Of a stretch of DNA of 64,000 bases, positions 60,680 to 64,000 are shown in pieces. The stretch lies in NCBI GenBank assembly GCA_017577365.1, contig PKRJ01000003.1, positions 54,518 through 118,517 of the forward strand, in the 5' to 3' direction. Made by a program: the position numbers and the translations under genes. The notes below the pieces were generated by a model. It was not told the DNA's origin and ran no database searches. It saw nothing but the letters and a program-made list of their open reading frames with translations. Within the stretch, counting starts at the first letter, position 1. Each line of letters starts with the position of its first letter. Origin of the DNA: Gammaproteobacteria bacterium (lineage in GTDB: Bacteria; Pseudomonadota; Gammaproteobacteria; Steroidobacterales; Rariloculaceae).

Positions 60680-61108
60680 CTACTTGGCCCGCTCGTCCGC
60701 GCGGCGCACGCGGATCACGACGTCGACGCCCACCAGCTCCTTGCCCTCCGGCAGCGGCTGCGCGAGCGCCACGTCGACGCCCTCGAGAGGGATGTCGACG
60801 AGCTCGCCGGTCTCGACATCGAAGAAATGATGATGTGGCTCGATCGTCGAATCGTAGAACATCCGTGTCGGGTCGACCTCGACCGTCCGTAGCAGCCCGC
60901 GTTCGCAGAAAAGATTCAAAGTGTTGTACACGGTCGCCTTCGAGACGCGCGAGCCCCGGCGCCGCATCTGGGCGATGATCTGGTCGGCCGACAAGTGCTG
61001 CGGCCGCGCGAGGATCACCTCGGCGACATCGAGGCGCTGCGGCGTGGGAACGATCCCCCGCTCGTAGAGGCGCTCCGAGATCTGCTCGCGGGTCACGATG
61101 GTTTCCAT
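60680..61108 (-). CDS. Fur-family regulator, Irr-like
   Basis: A 142-residue ferric-uptake-regulator protein. The winged-helix part has GIVPTPQRLDVAEVILARPQ and VSKATVYNTLNLFCERGLL. The dimerisation part carries EPHHHFFDVETGELVDI, matching the metal-sensing His stretch; HHH is the heme-binding motif in Irr. The CxxC pairs that hold structural zinc in Fur, PerR and Zur are absent. That combination suggests an Irr-type rather than Fur-type protein, though function is unproven. ATG start. It is divergent from the minor pilin operon. Confidence 0.88.
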   Translation of the reverse strand: METIVTREQISERLYERGIVPTPQRLDVAEVILARPQHLSADQIIAQMRRRGSRVSKATVYNTLNLFCERGLLRTVEVDPTRMFYDSTIEPHHHFFDVETGELVDIPLEGVDVALAQPLPEGKELVGVDVVIRVRRADERAK

Positions 61109-61287
61109 GAAATCAAACGGTTGCCGAGTATACCCGAGCGGTTCGCCGCATGGCTACCTGAGCTACCGCATTCTGACCGTCGAATCCGTCGAAAAATCCG
61201 CGATTCCGGCCGGATTTCGCCCTGATCCCGGCCTCGCCTCCCCCGGTAGTCTCTGGCCTCGAGTCATCGGGCCAGGGAGGGCCGACG

Positions 61288-61815
61288 ATGAGCCAACGGG
61301 GCCATACGCTGCCCGAGCTTGCCGCCGCGCTCACGGTGGCCGCGATCTTGGTCGGTCTCGCCGTGCCCGGCTTCGAGCGCTTTCTGCTCGACTCGCGGCT
61401 CACGGCCGAGGTCAACGCTTTCGTCGGAGCGGTGCAGCGCGCGCGTAGTGAGGCCGCGAAACGCGCACGGCCCATCGTGCTTTGCAAGACGGTCGATTTC
61501 GAGCGCTGCGGAGGGAGCGATATCGACTATCACGCCGGTTGGATGGTTTTCGTCGATCAGGACGGGGAGAAACCCGTGAGCCGCTCGCCCGACGAGCCCC
61601 TGATCGTCGCCCACCGGCCGACTTTCGGCGGCACGATCTCCGCGAACCGCGCCTTGTTCGAGTTCCGGCCCTTCCGCACGCGCAGCACGAACGGCACGGT
61701 GACCTTCTGCGACCGGCGCGGAGAGGTGTCCGCGCGAGCCGTCATCGTGAGTTATACCGGCCGGCCGCGTGTCGCGACCCACGGGCCGGGTAGACCCCTG
61801 ACATGTCCCGGCTGA
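61288..61815 (+). CDS. fimT: Type IV minor pilin FimT/GspH-like
   Basis: A 175-residue pseudopilin. The short leader MSQRG ends at the prepilin peptidase site, followed by HTLPELAAALTVAAILVGLA with Glu at position +5 and the usual hydrophobic helix, then the C-terminal globular domain (GRPRVATHGPG, Cys pairs). FimT-type minor pilins contribute to pilus assembly and DNA uptake. It heads the block fimT-pilV-pilW-pilX. After its stop the same frame stays open for about 50 codons; see findings. Confidence 0.87.
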   Translation: MSQRGHTLPELAAALTVAAILVGLAVPGFERFLLDSRLTAEVNAFVGAVQRARSEAAKRARPIVLCKTVDFERCGGSDIDYHAGWMVFVDQDGEKPVSRSPDEPLIVAHRPTFGGTISANRALFEFRPFRTRSTNGTVTFCDRRGEVSARAVIVSYTGRPRVATHGPGRPLTCPG

Positions 61816-61964
61816 TCCGCCGCCCGAGCCGCCGCTGCACCTCGTCCTGCTGCCGGCGGCTCCGCTGCCCGAGTCATCGTGATCGACCCGGCCGGCCGCG
61901 GCTCGACGCGGCAAGACCTCGATATCGTCGCACGTGCCGCCGACGCGCTCGGCGCCGAGTGCGA

Positions 61965-62492
61965 ATGATGGCGGCCGCAGGCCTCGGACCTTCCCGTGCA
62001 TCCCGCTGCGGCGCCGGCCGCGCGTTTGCCCTGCTCCGCGCACTGCGCGTCGCGCGCGGCTTCAGCCTGCTCGAAGCGATGATTGCGCTCGTCGTCCTGT
62101 CCGTCGGCATGATCGGCATCGCCGCGTTGCACGGCCACAGCCTGTCCGCCGCCCGCTCGGCGCACCTGCGCACTCAAGCCGTGAATCTCGTCTCCGACAT
62201 GGCGGATCGCATCCGCGTGAATCCGCTCGGCGGTGCCGCCTACGGCGGTCCCGCAGCGAACCAGCAATGCGATCCGGAAAGCGGCGGCGCCTATTGCACG
62301 CCGGAGCAGATGGCCGCGCACGATCTCTTCGTCTGGCAGAAGCTCGTCTCCGAACGGCTGCCGAACGGAGTCGGCACGGTGACATGCGACGCGACGACGA
62401 TGCCGCCGACCTATACGATCGAGGTGCGCTGGACCGAGCCTGGCCAAGGCGAGCTCACGCATCGCCTCGACATTCGAGTACCGGAGCGATGA
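61965..62492 (+). CDS. pilV: Type IV minor pilin PilV
   Basis: A 175-residue protein with a 31-residue leader, then the prepilin cleavage site and helix ARG-FSLLEAMIALVVLSV, containing Glu at +5. The globular part has AANQQCDPESGGAYCTPEQM with Cys pairs typical of PilV. It is secreted by the type IV pilus machinery after PilD processing. The ATG-ATG at 61965/61968 is used; an ATG 162 bases upstream in the fimT end gives an Arg-rich unconserved extension. It overlaps pilW by ATGA. Confidence 0.88.
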   Translation: MMAAAGLGPSRASRCGAGRAFALLRALRVARGFSLLEAMIALVVLSVGMIGIAALHGHSLSAARSAHLRTQAVNLVSDMADRIRVNPLGGAAYGGPAANQQCDPESGGAYCTPEQMAAHDLFVWQKLVSERLPNGVGTVTCDATTMPPTYTIEVRWTEPGQGELTHRLDIRVPER

Positions 62493-63520
62493 GCAAGCCG
62501 CGCGATCTCGGCCTCCTGCCGCCGCCGGCGCAACGCGCGTCGTTCCGCTCGCGGAACGTGTCCGGCATGACGCTCATCGAGCTCATGGTCGCGCTCGCGA
62601 TCGGCTCGTTTCTCCTGCTCGGCGCGGTCACGGTATTCGTGCAAAGCCAGGCGGCGTTTCGCGTGAACGAGGCGTCGGCGCGTTTGCAGGAAAATGCCCG
62701 CTTCGCGCTCGGTGCGATCGAGCCCGATATCCGCATGGCGTACTACCTCGGGCTCACGACGCGGCCCGATCGAATCCGCGGCCGCGCATCCCCCGACGAT
62801 CCGGTCGCGTTCGCGGTCGGCGGGGACTGCGGCCCGAACTGGACGGTGAATCTCGACGCCGCCATCGACGGCACGAACAACGTCTATGGGTGGAGCTGCA
62901 CTCCGTACGCGGGCGCCGGTGCGATGGCAGTCTCCGATACGCTCGTCGTGCGGCGCGTCGAGGAGGCACCGGGCGCACCGGCGCCGAATCGCCTCCAGGT
63001 GCAGTCGGCGCGCTTCCAGGAAGGAGAGCTGTTCGTCGGCCCCGACGTTCCCGAGGGCTACTCCTCGGAGACCTCGGCCACCTATCGTCTCGTCGTCAAC
63101 GGCTATTACGTGAGCCCTACGTCGTCGCTGTCGACGGCGGACAATCCCGTGCCTTCACTGCGGGTCAAGACGCTCATCGACGGGCCGCGAATCGAGGATC
63201 GCGAAGTGCTTCCGGGCGTGGAGGACATGCAAGTCCAATTCGGCATCGATACGGACCCGCCGGACACACCCGGCCGCGGTGCGATCGATCGGTACGTCAA
63301 TCCCGGCGATCCGTTGCTCGATCGGTCGACGTACCCGGACGTCCGCGTGCTCGCGGTCCGCGTGTGGCTGCGCATCCGGAGCGAGCGTCCCGAGCCGGAC
63401 TTCACGGATTCGAGCAGCTACGCGTACGCCGATCGGAACGACGACGCGCCGAACGACGGCTATCGGCGCATCGTCGTGTCGAAGACGATCTATCTCCGCA
63501 ACGCGAGGCCCGCATCATGA
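62489..63520 (+). CDS. pilW: Type IV minor pilin PilW
   Basis: A 343-residue protein. The leader ends at VSG, followed by MTLIELMVALAIGSFLLLGA with Glu at +5 and a membrane helix, then a beta-rich globular domain with the family segment ARLQENARFALGAIEPDIRM and a TLVVRRVEEAPG strand. PilW belongs to the minor pilin tip complex with PilV, PilX and PilY1. It overlaps pilV and pilX by ATGA at both ends, so the block is translationally coupled. Confidence 0.9.
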   Translation: MSKPRDLGLLPPPAQRASFRSRNVSGMTLIELMVALAIGSFLLLGAVTVFVQSQAAFRVNEASARLQENARFALGAIEPDIRMAYYLGLTTRPDRIRGRASPDDPVAFAVGGDCGPNWTVNLDAAIDGTNNVYGWSCTPYAGAGAMAVSDTLVVRRVEEAPGAPAPNRLQVQSARFQEGELFVGPDVPEGYSSETSATYRLVVNGYYVSPTSSLSTADNPVPSLRVKTLIDGPRIEDREVLPGVEDMQVQFGIDTDPPDTPGRGAIDRYVNPGDPLLDRSTYPDVRVLAVRVWLRIRSERPEPDFTDSSSYAYADRNDDAPNDGYRRIVVSKTIYLRNARPAS

Positions 63521-64000
63521 GCCGGTCCCTCATGTTCGCCGCGCTGGATACGCCTGCGCTTCCCCAATCGACCCGGCGCGACCGCACGCTGAGCGCACCG
63601 ACGCGCCAACGCGGCGCGGCGCTGCTCGTCGGGCTCGTGCTGCTGTTGGTGATGACGATCCTCGGCGTCTCCGCGATGAGCACCGCGACGCTCGAGCTCA
63701 CGATGGCCGGGAATGCGCAGGCGCAGGACGAGGCCTTCCAGGCAGCGGAGACAGGCATCGACATGGCCATCTCGCGCGGCGCCTTCTCGACGCTCGAAAG
63801 CACGACGATCCCGGAGACTTCCGTGGGCAATGGCAGCGTCGAGGTCGAGACGACGTTCGTGCAAGCCACGAACGTGCCCGACCGCGCCTTCAGCATGGTC
63901 GTCGGCGTCGGCGGCAGCGTTCAAGCCTTTCATTTCGAGATCGTTGCGACGGGAAAGGGACCTCGAGGTGCTACGTCGACTCATCGCCAAGGCTTTTACG
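63517..64000 (+). CDS. pilX: Type IV pilus assembly protein PilX, truncated at window end
   Basis: The first 161 residues of a PilX-type protein; the window cuts the 3' end. After a basic leader, RQRGAALLVGLVLLLVMTIL forms the N-terminal helix, followed by GVSAMSTATLELTMAGNAQA and QDEAFQAAETGIDMA, the PilX_N signature. PilX joins the minor pilin tip complex. pilY1 would be expected next. ATG start inside the pilW stop. Confidence 0.9.
   Translation, partial: MSRSLMFAALDTPALPQSTRRDRTLSAPTRQRGAALLVGLVLLLVMTILGVSAMSTATLELTMAGNAQAQDEAFQAAETGIDMAISRGAFSTLESTTIPETSVGNGSVEVETTFVQATNVPDRAFSMVVGVGGSVQAFHFEIVATGKGPRGATSTHRQGFY

Noticed and set aside
1..64000. CRISPR arrays, prophage, insertion sequences, rRNA
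   Set aside because: No regularly spaced direct repeats, transposase, integrase, phage structural genes or rRNA were seen on reading both strands.

Overview
This is a GC-rich bacterial chromosomal window with dense genes, short intergenic gaps and many ATGA/GTGA stop-start overlaps. I infer a gammaproteobacterium, possibly of the Steroidobacterales/Nevskiales type. The supporting genes are a fused aspartokinase-homoserine dehydrogenase, a MetX/MetY methionine route, PrpB/PrpD, a FimT-PilV-PilW-PilX minor pilin block, an ArfB ribosome-rescue gene, and DUF1552/DUF1592-type secreted proteins. The order-level placement is a guess. I see no phage, no IS transposase, no CRISPR array and no rRNA.

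Layout. 0-8.3 kb: end of tatD, a NERD protein, thrA-thrC (no thrB between them), rpe, an MFS exporter and rlmI. 8.4-18 kb: amino-acid catabolism and housekeeping: arginase-ornithine aminotransferase-SDR, an aldehyde dehydrogenase with a GST, the two-subunit aconitase X, arfB and a lipid kinase. Three long hairpin repeats with a shared core sit in the two largest gaps here. 18-27.5 kb is a signalling region: Crp/Fnr regulator, a Cys-rich secreted peptide, a CHASE2 cyclase divergent from a giant FecR-TPR-outer-membrane-barrel protein, MarR, and a GAF-GGDEF cyclase. 27.5-32.6 kb: two paralogous exported proteins flanking a metallo-beta-lactamase-fold hydrolase, then a divergent SnoaL-like/FAD-oxidoreductase operon. 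32.6-37.5 kb: metY-metX, an EamA transporter and a membrane desaturase. 37.7-42.6 kb: two small paralogous membrane proteins convergent with a DUF1552/DUF1592 pair. 42.8-46.9 kb: prpD-prpB and an ExeA-like ATPase with an acidic repeat tail. 47-52.5 kb: MFS exporter, GNAT, gallate-type extradiol dioxygenase, Fe superoxide dismutase, RRM protein and peptide deformylase. 52.6-61.1 kb: Lon-like protease with a stress-like partner, pncA-pncB, bactofilin, a methyltransferase-like protein, tRNA-Thr and a Fur-family regulator. 61.3-64 kb: minor pilins, running off the window.

The best candidates for undescribed biology are: (i) the FecR-TPR-barrel protein opposite a CHASE2 cyclase, which could link outer membrane, periplasm and a cytoplasmic nucleotide signal; (ii) the exported paralogue/MBL-hydrolase/paralogue operon; (iii) the intergenic hairpin family with conserved core and covarying arms; and (iv) an SDR that has lost its catalytic Tyr and Lys. 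All functional links between neighbours are inference from gene order.
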